Below are positions 21,787 to 32,674 of a DNA stretch of 64,000 nt, one piece after another. The stretch spans positions 92,982-156,981 of the forward strand of contig JANBPK010000727.1 of assembly GCA_027579435.1 (NCBI GenBank), read 5' to 3'. Source of the stretch: Candolleomyces eurysporus. Lineage: Eukaryota > Basidiomycota > Agaricomycetes > Agaricales > Psathyrellaceae. The notes below the pieces were generated by a model. It was not told the origin of the DNA. It saw only the letters and a program-made list of their open reading frames with translations, and did no database searches. The translations under genes and the position numbers were made by a program. Each line of letters opens with the position of its first letter. The stretch's first letter is position 1.

Positions 21787-23880
21787 ATGCACCGAATTGC
21801 TCTCAGAAACACGACGCGTGCCCGTGTGCTGGCCGCGTCTGCAAAGGTCTGTATTTTCCTGGCCTTCTCGTCGTCGCTGGCAGCGAGCAAACCCGGCTTA
21901 CTCGTCGTCGGAACCCCCTTTGCAGACCTCCTCCAATGCTTGGGCCCGCGCCTATGCAACTGCTAAGCCAGGTATGCAGCTCTGCGTCCTCTGCATCCCG
22001 CTGAACAGTGTTTCTGACCCGTGCATTCCTCCCCGCGCCGCTCGTTCTCTTCCACCGCGTACCACGTCACTCTCCCTCCAGCTGCTTCCGAGGTGTCCTC
22101 CATTCTCGAGTCCCGCATCTCCGGAACCAGCGTTGCAGGAAACGTCGAGGAGACTGGCCGCGTCCTGAGTACGTGGCACCTCTTCCCGGTGTCCCCCGCA
22201 ACGTGTTTGCTCATGCTCGTTTTCCAGGCGTCGGTGACGGTATCGGTCGTGTTTGGGGTTTGAGGAACGTGCAAGGTCGGTCCTCCTGCTTGACGTGTCT
22301 TTCCCCGCCCTTGCTCATCCCCTTCCTATTACAGCCGAAGAGATGGTGGAATTCTCCTCGGGTGTTCGTGGCATGTGTCTGAACTTGGAGGCCGACAATG
22401 TCGGTGTGTCCATCTTCGGTAACGATCGTCTCATCAAGGAGGGCGACACCGTCAAGCGAACTGGCCAGATTGTCGACGTCCCCGTCGGCCCTGGTCTCCT
22501 CGGGCGTGTCGTCAACGCTCTCGGTGATCCCATTGACGGCAAGGGTCCCATTGAGGCTTCCGAGCGTCGCCGTGCCTCCGTCAAGGCCCCCGGTATTCTC
22601 CCCCGTCGCTCCGTCAACCAGCCTATGATGACCGGTCTCAAGCCCATCGACGCCATGGTTCCTATTGGTCGTGGCCAGCGTGAGCTGATCATTGGTGATC
22701 GTCAAACCGGAAAGACCGCCGTCGCCATTGACACCATCCTCAACCAGAAGCGATGGAACGAGGGTACCGACGAGACCAAGAAGCTCTACTGTGTCTACGT
22801 CGCCGTCGGCCAGAAGCGTTCCACCGTCGCCCAGCTCGTCCAGACCCTTGAGGAGAACGATGCCATGAAGTACACCATCATTGTCGCCGCCACTGCCTCT
22901 GAGGCCGCCCCCCTTCAGTACCTCGCTCCCTTCTCTGGATGCGCTATGGGTGAATGGTTCCGTGACAACGGCAAGCACGCTTTGATTGTCTACGACGATC
23001 TCTCCAAGCAGGCCGTTGCCTACCGTCAAATGTCCCTCCTCCTCCGTCGTCCCCCCGGTCGTGAAGCCTATCCTGGTGATGTCTTCTACCTCCACTCTCG
23101 TCTCCTCGAGCGTGCCGCCAAGATGAGCGACAAGTTTGGTGGAGGATCNCTCACTGCCCTGCCCATCATTGAGACCCAGGGTGGTGATGTGTCCGCCTAC
23201 ATTCCCACCAACGTGCGTCCCTTTCTTTNTTCTCAAGTAGTTACTCTGGTTAACANTTCNAATAGGTCATTTCCATCACTGACGGTCAAATCTTCTTGGA
23301 GGCTGAGCTCTTCTTCCGTGGTGTCCGACCTGCCATCAACGTCGGTCTCTCNGTGTCTCGTGTCGGTTCCGCCGCCCAGACGTAAGTGTNCTATTTTGTG
23401 ATGTGGTNTNTGTTTACTCATTNNTATTATAGTAAGATCATGAAGAAGTTCGCTGGTTCCTTGAAGCTGTACCTCGCTCAGTACCGTGAAGTCGCTGCCT
23501 TCGCCCAGTTNGGTTCTGATCTCGATGCCTCCACCCGCTTCTTGCTCAACCGTGGTGCTCGTCTCACTGAGCTCCTCAAGCAGGGTCAATACCAGCCCCT
23601 CTCGACNGAGGTCCAGGTCCCCATCATCTACGCTGGTGTCAACGGTTTGGTAAGTTGANATGTNNAACANTTGTTGTGACCNAAGTCTAANGTTTTCTTT
23701 CTTCAGCTCGACGTCATCCCCGTCGACCAGATCACCAAGTGGGAGGCTGAGTTCCGTGAGCACCTCAACTCCACCCAGAGCGCTCTCCTCCAGGAGATCT
23801 CTGCTGGCAANGTCACCCCTGAACTCGAGGCCAAGATCAAGAAGGTNGTTGAGGAACACGTCGCATCCTTCTCCTCGTAA
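21787..23880 (+). CDS. ATP1: ATP synthase F1 subunit alpha, mitochondrial
   Basis: Non-catalytic nucleotide-binding subunit of F1 in the mitochondrial matrix. A basic targeting peptide ([20 protein letters not shown]) precedes the mature start in exon 2. Short introns split the first 80 residues; the long exon from about 22335 carries the Walker [21 protein letters not shown], and the Walker B region [20 protein letters not shown] following exon holds the arginine-finger segment SRVGSAAQT. The last exons give the C-terminal helical domain, ending EEHVASFSS with TAA at 23878-23880. Strong GC-ending codon bias fits high expression and creates a 341-aa shadow frame on the other strand. Several N bases fall in exons and introns of the 3' half. 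Confidence 0.96.
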
Positions 23881-24216
23881 TTTAGCTGCATTGGATCGTA
23901 GATAGACNNNNGCACGCACGCACTCCGGGGCACCCAAAATACAACTTAATTCGCGCTCACTTGCTGTTTTGTTGGTACTCTACCCATTCCTTTGACTATT
24001 AGACTTCCTTTTACTCTACGCATGACTNGGACCTGAGCTTGGCTGAAGTCTTGAACATGGTAACTGNNNNTAAAATACCCGAGCGGTGTCTTATCTTATC
24101 ATGCGGGGTCGCTTAGATTTTCAGTCGTGATGGGGATGATCTGNNATTAGCGCCATAAACTCGGAGGGTCTAGATTTCCGCTCGAATCCCGAGAAAACAC
24201 AATACCCTCAACCACC
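23881..24216. other. Intergenic ATP1 / PRO2
   Basis: Contains the ATP1 3' UTR and the PRO2 promoter, with four runs of N. No gene seen. Confidence 0.4.
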
Positions 24217-25775
24217 ATGTCCTCTGCTGAAGAAATCGCCAGGGCTGCGAAGAGTGCTTTNGAAAAGTCGCAGCTNGTCCCNGGATCGGAGCGCGTGAAT
24301 GCNCTCCATGCCATTCGGCGGGAGCTCGAGGCGCAGAAGGATGAAATCCTCGCTGCGAATGCTGAAGATGTCAAGGTCAGCTAGCTTTTCTTGCATCGTC
24401 TCTAGTNCCACTCAAATCATGCGACCAGGCTGCTCAAGTGGAGGTTTCAGCTGGTCGGATGGACGATGCCATGCTCAAACGCCTGGATCTCGGCAGAGGC
24501 GATAAATGGGACTCGATGTTGCAGGGTATCCTNGACGTCGCTGCGTTGCCTGATCCCAACGGCAAAGTGACTTATGCGTCCGAGCTGGACGATGGGNTGG
24601 AGTTGTATAGGGTTTCGTGTCCTATTGGTGTGCTTCTCGTCATATTTGAGGCNAGGCCCGAGGTTGTGGTGAATATCGCGACGNTGGCNATCAAGTCTGG
24701 TGAGTCNACNACTNGNTCTCTTCACTTCACTTCANTTCTACCCNTGCAGNTTGGGANNTATGCTAATANTGNGTACAGGNAACGCNGCGATCCTTAAAGG
24801 AGGGAAAGAGTCCAATAGGACGACTGTNCTCCTCTCGAAAGCTATNTCGGCTGGTCTGTCGCAGACGCAGCTCCCGGCGACGTACATCCAGACCATCCAG
24901 ACTCGAGCCGAGGTTTCGTCTTTGCTCGATATGGATAGGTACATCGACCTGGTNATTCCCCGTGGAAGCAACAGCCTCGTCAAGAACATTCAGAATAATA
25001 CGAGGATCCCTGTTATGGGGCATGCGGATGGACTGTGTTCTGTGTTCATTGACGAATCTGCGGATTTGGANAAGGCGGTGAGAGTCGCNGTGGATGCCAA
25101 GGTATTCGNNGATCTCCAGTTATATATCTATTACGATATACCAACTGAGTTGATTCNTTCNCTTTNTTTTAGATCGACTACCCCTCAGCATGCAACGCCG
25201 CAGAGACTCTCATCATCCACGAAAAGGTTCTTTCGACCGTCTGGCCTAAAGTCGCCGAAGGTCTTCTCGGAGCCNAAGTCCGTCTTCTATGCGACGAGCC
25301 CAGTCTCAGCGCACTCAAATCCTCATCATCGTCGATACCCGAAAACCAAGTCTCGTTGGCAGACGACGCTGCGTACACCACCGAACACCTCTCCCTAACG
25401 ATCTCAGTAAAAACTCTCCCAAGTCTCGCAGCCGCCATCGAATGGATCAACTCGCATTCGTCTCACCACACCGACTCTATCGTGACAGAATCCGACGAGA
25501 ACGCAAGCATATTCTGCAGAGGCGTCGACTCCGCAGGCACATTCGTCAACGCCAGCACTCGCTTCGCAGATGGGTTCAGGTATGGGTTNGGAACGGAGGT
25601 GGGCATCAGTACAGGNAGGATCCACGCTCGCGGACCCGTCGGCCTGGAGGGTTTGGTGACTTACAAGTATATGATGAAGAGTAAGGCTGAGAAGGGTCAT
25701 ATNGTTGGAGAGTTTGGGTCGGGGAAGAAGCAGTACAAACATGCTCCCATCTCGGCAACTTCTGTTCCATTCTGA
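24217..25775 (+). CDS. PRO2: Gamma-glutamyl phosphate reductase (proline biosynthesis)
   Basis: NADPH-dependent reduction of gamma-glutamyl phosphate to glutamate semialdehyde, the second step of proline synthesis in the cytosol. Four coding exons are visible. The N-terminus [15 protein letters not shown] leads to the family block [20 protein letters not shown], then [11 protein letters not shown], the IPRGSNSLV motif and VMGHADGLC. The exon starting near 25173 opens with [16 protein letters not shown], which contains the active-site Cys of this ALDH-superfamily enzyme. The C-terminus has FGTEVGIST and [11 protein letters not shown]. The stop is TGA at 25773-25775. Several N bases fall in the coding region, but none forces a frameshift. 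Separate from the glutamate 5-kinase as in yeast, not fused as in animals and plants. Confidence 0.94.
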
Positions 25776-25948
25776 GGGAAGGGGNAAAAAAACATCATGT
25801 TTTGGCTACAGTCGGGTAGGCAGGACAGGATAACTAGGGCTAGCAGAGGGACGGACAGANGACAAAAGGTCATCAGATCAAANGTGTAAAATAGTAAAAC
25901 AGATCTAGGGATCATGGAAGGANATCAGGGNATATAATATAGCTGGAT

Positions 25949-27594
25949 CTATGTCTGCATCTCGTCTTCTAGGCGTGCCTTTTTCTCGTTGTTGCCAACT
26001 TCCTCCGAGTCGTCAGCCTTCCGCTTGCCATTGCCAGCTGCCGCATCTGCTGCTGGAGCGGGNTTCTTTTTCTTCTTGACTATTGAAGTGAGATCGTTGA
26101 CCACGGCTGGCGCTGAAGACGACGAGGACGTCCCCTTGACGTTCAACTCGCTGTCCAGAGCTTTGGCTGCGAGCGCAGGGGCACTCTCCACTTCACCTTC
26201 GTGAGGTTGCGTTTTCATCTCCTCGATCTACAAGGGCCGTGTCGTGAGCAAATCAAATAAACTGAGATAATAGGGAATACCAACCTTGAGAACGAGATCC
26301 TCTTTCAACCCATTCAACTCCTTAATCTCGGCTTCAATCTGGGTTTTGGTCATCTTCTGCACAACATCATCCCTCACAAGCTTCGCAACCTGCTTGCCCT
26401 TGCCCTTCACATCGACTTTTTCTTCGCCCTCNGCGGGTAATGGTGGCAATTGCCCGTCCAATCCAGATCGCAGTTCCGCTAATCTGTGCTCGACGCTCTC
26501 GAGTGCCTTCTCCACGTGCCCGATGGCATCTGCCAATCGGCCTGAAGTGAGGTCGAGGACCATGCTCAGCTTGTAGTGCGCTTCGGCGATTTGGCGGGAG
26601 GAGGTGGGGAGGAGCTTGACTTTGAGGTCGAGGCCGGANTGGTAGTCCCCAATAGCTTGGTCGAATTTCTCTGTTCATTCGTTCAGTGCACAACGGCATA
26701 AAGGTCAGTGATCAAGATATACAAGAGCGAAGGGGATGCACACANACCTGTTTCCAACGATACATCGCCCAAAGCAATGAACGTATCGGCCAACTTGAGC
26801 TGAACCTCCTCATCNGAATCGCTCTGGAGCTGCTTCTCGTAGATGGTCTTTGCGAGTTCGAGGACTTCCCAAGCAGCGTTGAANTCATCCTCNGGCTCGC
26901 CTTCCTCGTCTTCNCCCTCGGCTTCACCTTCTTCATCCTCCTCCTCGTCGAGAGGGGCGTTCAAGAGGTCAATGGTAGGGTCGTCTCCGTCTTCCGCGTC
27001 GCCGGAGAATGAGAGGATAGGTCGGTGAGATCCCTTTGAGCTCGCTGTTCAGTTCAAAGTCGAAGGAAGGGGGGAAAGGGGAAAGGGATACGAGTTAGTA
27101 TCGGCGCCTGCGCACGGTGGTGTGGCAATTCACTCACCATCCTCCGCCGCATCCACCTCCGGCTGGTCTTTCCCCAACACCCCATTCTGNGCAATCGCAT
27201 TCTCCAACAACGCCTTTCCATACGAGAAGTACAGATCTGCGGTCTCAGGCGCGTCTTCCCCNGCTTGCTTTGTCCTGTTGNGTCGTCGCCGCGCGGGGAA
27301 GGAAAGGGAGGGTCGCGAGAAGGAAGTCGAGCGCGTCAGTAAAAATCNAANTAAACACGANGAACGCGTATAAGAAACGAGGAACGTACAGTAGTTCGAG
27401 GGCGGTTCCATAAAGCTCTACAGCCTGCTCGTATTTTCGCAACGCAAAAGCGCGTTTGGCNTGCTCAACCGCGCTCTCGACCGTCAATTCGGGTTGTGTG
27501 GTGGCAGCAGCCTTTTCGTTACTGCGTATTATCATTTGCGTGTCAGTAACCCNATCCCAAACACTGCACCATCTGGGTTGACTTACGATGCCAT
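25949..27594 (-). CDS. NASP/Sim3-type histone chaperone (SHNi-TPR)
   Basis: Escort of histone H3 (and CENP-A in fission yeast) to chromatin assembly is the known family role. The start ATG is at 27594; exon 1 is 8 nt (ATGGCATC), spliced to NEKAAATTQPELTVESA. TPR1 reads AKRAFALRKYEQAVELYG, with ADLYFSYGKALLENA next. A long acidic insert follows (DEEEDEEGEAE, 26880-26965), the hallmark of NASP inside the TPR array. TPR3/4 (AWEVLELAKTIYEKQL; LADTFIALGDVSLE; FDQAIGDYQSGL) and a helical block (SGRLADAIGHVEKALES) complete the SHNi-TPR region. The C-terminus has KKKK and a basic GNGKRKADD nuclear signal. The stop is at 25949-25951. Assignment rests on domain order and the acidic insert. Confidence 0.85.
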
Positions 27595-28637
27595 AGCTAG
27601 TCGTNAATGATGAGAGGGGAAGTAGTGGACGCGACGCGTTGGAGATGATGATGGCTGGTGAGGGNCAAGTTCGGATGCTTTGCNCTCNNAAGGGCGCATG
27701 GGGCGCCCACGTTTATACGAATTCGAGTGCCACGGTTCACCACAACGAGCATGCACGGACCTCTTCGGTCTAATCCACTGCTGCCCAATCCATTGTCTCA
27801 ACAACGGTCAATTGCTACACGACGTATGAATGGCAACCATTGTGTATACTTCAGATGCACAACAGGCTGTCTGGTGGACAATGGATCGCGTCCTAGCTAG
27901 CCTAATACAGATAAACGGGCACGGGTCGGTAGGTAGTCAAGAAACGAGTTCAGAAAAACCAAACAACGCCGATACATGTATGTAGAATACTATCGAAGTT
28001 GAATAACTTAACGTTCTTCAATGCCGGGCGCAGGGTGACTAGGTAACTAACTAAAGTACTTACTTACTACGTATGAGTAGCCGAAGGAATCAGGGAGGAG
28101 GGGGGAGGTATGTGTCAAGACGTGGTTGGGGTAAGCATGATATTACATGGCAAACGAAAGAAAAGTCGGTCGATCGGGAGGAGGTGGAAGAGGGGGAGGA
28201 CGAGAACGAGAACGAAAACGAGAGTGATATGTCCGAGTGTCCGAACGGAGTAGGGTCGTAAAAAGAAAGGCTGAGGTGGTATGGTGCGGTCGGTAGGTAT
28301 TTATGGAGATCGCAAGCCTGCTGAGGAGCCAGCGGAAGCGGGGTAACGTTACAGGTGGGTTATAGTGTAAATGGAAGGAGTGAGGAAAAGGCTGGGGGGC
28401 TTTCCGAAAGGGAGGATAGAGAATCAAAAATTGAATAGTCCATCGTTCCATCCTCGAGGATACATCATCATAGGGTAGGGAAGGGGAATAAAAAGAGCGT
28501 TCGATATAAAGAGAGAGACCGAGAAGGGAAGGGCCAGGACTCGTGCGACGCCAGAATACAGCGAGTGTAGGATGGGAGAAGAGGTAGAAGCAGCGAAGTT
28601 AACCATCACCACTCAACAACGTGATAGTAATACAAAA
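27595..28637. other. Intergenic, 1.04 kb
   Basis: Upstream of the histone chaperone and downstream of the AP180-type gene. There are purine-rich (28090-28250) and GA-rich stretches consistent with a long 3' UTR of the minus-strand gene at 28638. The open frames here are short and show no family motif. No RNA gene recognised. Confidence 0.4.
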
Positions 28638-31600
28638 TTAAATCAAGGACGCTTGGTTTTGCTGCTGCTGCTGAGGCGGTTGCTGCTGCCCACCAGGCTG
28701 TCCGAACGCACTACCAAAAGGACCACCAAACGCTCCACCACCAAAGTTCGCTCCGCCAAACGACTGCCCAGCCAACCCTGCAGGCAAACCAGGAACTGGA
28801 GGAACCTGCCCAGAGCCAAACGGCATCGGCGATGGTGACGTCCCAGGAGTCAACATCGACGCTCTGAAAGGGTTCGCAGCTCCTCCACCCGTCATCTGAG
28901 GCCTCAGCCCAACACCCAGCGTNGAAGTCGATCCTGGGGTGGTGGTTTGAGGATTGAAGNTCGNCGTCCCAAACGCGCCCGTAGGCTGCCCACTCAAACC
29001 CGCGCCTCCTCCGAGTCCAAACAAGCTTGCGCCAGCAGCACCAGTAGGTTGACCGGCGAGCGACGAGCCAAAGCTCGTTCCCCCAATCGAACCCGGGGTG
29101 GGACTCGAAGCACCAGACCCATTCGTCAGCCCTGTCGACTGAGCCCCACCGCCCAACGCCGAACCGAAACTCGACGTCCCAAACGAAGGTGTCCCAGAAG
29201 AACCATTCGGCACCCCGGTAGCCTGCGAATTCAACGCACCAAGCTTCGACGAGAACCCAGAGTTGAAAGGCGTCGCCGTATGCTGAGCCTCNATAGCCGA
29301 AGGCGCACCGAGTCCTGCACCACCCGTCGCTTGGGGAGTCGTACCGGTACCAGGCGATGTTGAGGGTACAGCAGGCAACGACTCCAACAGGGCCGCACCA
29401 AACGACGACGAAGGCTTGAACGCCTTCAATCCCGCAAAGCCTGTCGTCTGTGGCTTCAAAGGCGCAGCACCAGGGGAAGCCGCACCCGTCGGCTGACCCA
29501 ACAACGGAGATGNAGGCGACGAGAACGACCCAAACGCCGCAGGAGTCGCGGTAAGCTGAGGTTGAAGCGGGTTGGCCGATGCATCACCGGCGGACGGTGA
29601 GAGTGCCGAGACGGAACTCGTACCCTTCCCAACGCCAGTGAACGACGACGCAATACTCGAGATGTCCGTCGCACCAGGGTTCAGAGCGCTATTCGCAAAG
29701 CTGAAGCCTCCCGTTGACGATGAAGCAGGCAGCGTCGCCGATTTCGATATCTGGTTCAGGTTCGCTGGGCTTTGATCATTGCTTGTCGTCGTTCCGGGGT
29801 TGTTCTGGAAACCCATAGCCAGCTCCATCAATGTAGGTGGTTTTGGTACGGGGGGGTACAGGGGGTGCAGCTGTGATAACGGGACCGAAGGGATTCTTAG
29901 TCCCAGTCTGATGCGTCTTGACACCTTGGATAATCGGTGCATTGCTGGCATGGGTCAATGGCGTGGACTGTGGTCGGTTAGGGACATCTCCGGGACCAGT
30001 TGGCCTCGCTCCAAACGGTGAACTTGTCGACGCAAACGCTGATACAGAGGCGGTGGGCTGAGGGGAGAATGATGTGGGCGCTGAGAAAGGCGAGGCTGCG
30101 TCGGGAGTAGACATGGCGCTCGGTTGTGCAAACAGGTTCTGGCCCATGCTCATTCCAGGATTGGCATTATTGGCGGAGGCGTTGCCAAAGAGTGCCATGC
30201 CAGTTGACTGTGGGAGCAACATACTCTGTCTGAAAGGATTTGAACCAGTGGTCTGGGGTTGCAGGAACCCTGTTGGTTGCGGTGGAAGGAGGCCAGGCTG
30301 TTGCTGTAGGAGGCCGGGCTGTTGAGGCTGGAAGAAGCCAGTTGCCTGTGGCTGCTGGGGTAGGGCAACCTGCGGGACTTGCTGAAGGCCGGTGGGGTTT
30401 GAAGGCAAGAAGGTTGAAAATGGTCGATGCCCAGAGGCTTGCGCCGGTTGCTGCGATACACCGAGCATATTGGTGAAAGGATTAGGTGCTGGCGAAGCTT
30501 GGAAGGCGGTCTGTTGAGGGACGAGGAAGCCAGTAGGTTGCACATTGATCTGGGGGGCTTGACCAAACGGTTGTGTACCCATCATTTGAGAAAATGGATT
30601 TGGCTGATTTAAGATGGGAGCACTATAACATTCTTGTTAGGTTCCGTCAAGTTTACAAGATCCAGAAAGGCGCACCTGTTCGGAGGTGTGAACATAGACT
30701 GTTGCTCTTCAATCGCGCTGAAGAAATCTATGACATCCTTTTTCTCCTTGGCGCCTCCAGATGCCCCGTTCGATGATGTCGATGTAGAGGCTGCGCCTGG
30801 CTCCTTGAAGCTCACAGCTGAAAAGTATTGAGCAAGGAGAATAGATAAGCAAAAGGAGAGGGAGCATACAGGGTGATTTCTTGTTCTTTGCATCTGCCGC
30901 GCTACCTTTCTTGCTGGAAGGTTCAGCAGCCTTCTTATTCTCCTTGTACTCGAGCCGGTTCTGCTCAAAATTGGGGTCTTCGAGGTATTCTTGCAACGCA
31001 CCGGCCAGTGAGACGGGGGCCTGAGTTGACTGCATTAGGTACATCTGAACACATTAAAAAGCGCACGGACTTACGTGTTTGAGATTTGGTATGGGAACGT
31101 TCAGCAGATTTTGCAGTTTCCTCGCAACACCCAAAAACTCGACGACTTTTTCTGTCTGCGTACAGAAGTGACGATAAATAGTGAGGGCATCCTCGGCATC
31201 AACGTGGGACATCTCGAAGTAGTGCTCTGTAGCAACACGGGTATTAGTCGTGGACTACGTATGCAACTTGGATACGCACCCAACACATTGATGACACCTT
31301 CGTTTCCAGCCTGGAACAGGATCAACAAATCTTTCACTAGCATCCGCAACGCCTCTATGTTCAGTTCATCTTCAAGGTCGTCCAAGTAGAACTAGATGGC
31401 ATGTCAAGAGGAAGGTCGGCCGAAAGGAACGAGAGCACGCACTCGGCATTCCACAAGGTGGTCAATCATGCTATGCACAATCCTCGTCTCCCGTAATAAA
31501 CCCTTTTCCACTGTCATCGAACGAAGTTTGCGGCCAATAATGGTCTTGCTGCGTGTGGGGAGGGCGGCTGGCGGGTCGTTCTTTGGTTTGCCCCTTCTAC

Positions 31601-32246
31601 TGCTACTCCTGATCTGCTCGTCGTCAACCGACATGGAATTACGCATGTCGCGGTTGGTATCAGACTGGACTCGGATAGCATCATGCTTGAGGTCCCGGTA
31701 GGCTCGGATTCGGGAATCCAGGTACAGTGCGTAATGTCCAACGTTCTCCGGAGCGGAATATCCTGAGGGGGGGAAGGGTGTTCACTCCGGGCCCACAGCT
31801 ACACAAGCAAGGATAAGACGCACCTTCCCAGTTGGCAGATGTCACATTCTTCAGCCTCAGACTATTGTCGTGCGAGAGATACCCCAGAACATTATCCGTT
31901 GAACCATTTCGAACCATCAAATGGAGAACAATGAGAGCTTTGAATACAACCTGCCGAGTGATGATTAACGGGGTCCAGTGTGCACATTAGACTCTGAACG
32001 TACGATGTGGTTCGGCTCTCGAAGTCGAGGAACCAAGGCCTTGCAAACATCAGAGATAGAGCCATCGTCCGACCAAGTTGCCGCAATAATGGGGTCCAAA
32101 TACTGAATGAAAAGAGCCGAATTAACATAAATCCCATCCAATGACCAGAGTAACAACATGAATCAGCACGGTATACGTACCTTGGCTTTGGGAGCAGCGG
32201 CCTTTGGCTTACACGCCAATTTGACGATTTTGTCGAAGCTGGACAT
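28638..32246 (-). CDS. AP180/CALM-type clathrin assembly protein (ANTH domain)
   Basis: Endocytic adaptor that binds PI(4,5)P2 and recruits clathrin. The start ATG is at 32244-32246 (MSSFDKIVKLACKPKAAAPK, the lysine-rich ANTH lipid-binding start). The ANTH domain runs about 280 residues over several exons (FKALIVLHLMVRNGS, LGYLSHDNSLRL, YALYLDSRIRAY, LLILFQAGNEGVINVLEHYF, FLGVARKL). The rest is a long Gln/Pro/Gly tail with five NPF motifs for EH-domain partners and ten LxxQxTG-type sequences, the consensus of the yeast Ark1/Prk1 actin-regulating kinases. The frame breaks at a run of seven G on the plus strand (29850-29856); six would keep the tail continuous (VPPVPKPPTLMEL), so a homopolymer sequencing error is likely. 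Equivalent to yeast YAP1801/1802. Confidence 0.9.
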
Positions 32247-32674
32247 GGTGTGGGGTATATACCGCTCGTCACTGGCCCCTTCGAGCAGCAAGAAGACGAA
32301 GACCGGAGGGAATATATGTGGCCTGAGATTCCTGGCAGCAAGGAGATCGTGCAGGGCTTTTGTCAAACAGCTGTCACCAGCCTCAGCTTCCCGATTTGAA
32401 ACTCAGCCAGTCATGTGGAGAAACCATATTCCAAGGGCTTCTTGGGTTCTTTGGAGAGGAGAAAAAAANCATATGTGCATGGGTCTTCTGCCTGCCTCCA
32501 GAGCCAGTCCTCTCATTCAAATCCTTATCCCGTATTCAGCGAAAAATGGAGCCAAGATGTGATGCTCATCGGGACGCAAGTGACAGAGGGAGGCACAAGG
32601 GCACATGTGACCGACGCCAATGAATATTCTATTTATATCCCTTGTTCTCCATCTGCTGGACATGACCTGAAGCC
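32247..32674. promoter_or_regulatory. Divergent promoter, AP180-type gene / GH47 mannosidase
   Basis: A 428-nt gap between opposite start codons. It contains a pyrimidine-rich stretch before the plus-strand ATG at 32675 and one N. No specific site recognised. Confidence 0.4.

Noticed and set aside
22211..23236. 341-codon minus-strand open frame opposite ATP synthase alpha
   Set aside because: Gly/Val/Asp-rich mirror of a strongly codon-biased gene; no family match, and the plus-strand protein is certain.
28143..28451. 102-codon minus-strand frame downstream of the AP180-type gene
   Set aside because: Low-complexity Pro/His/Arg sequence without any domain; best read as 3' UTR.
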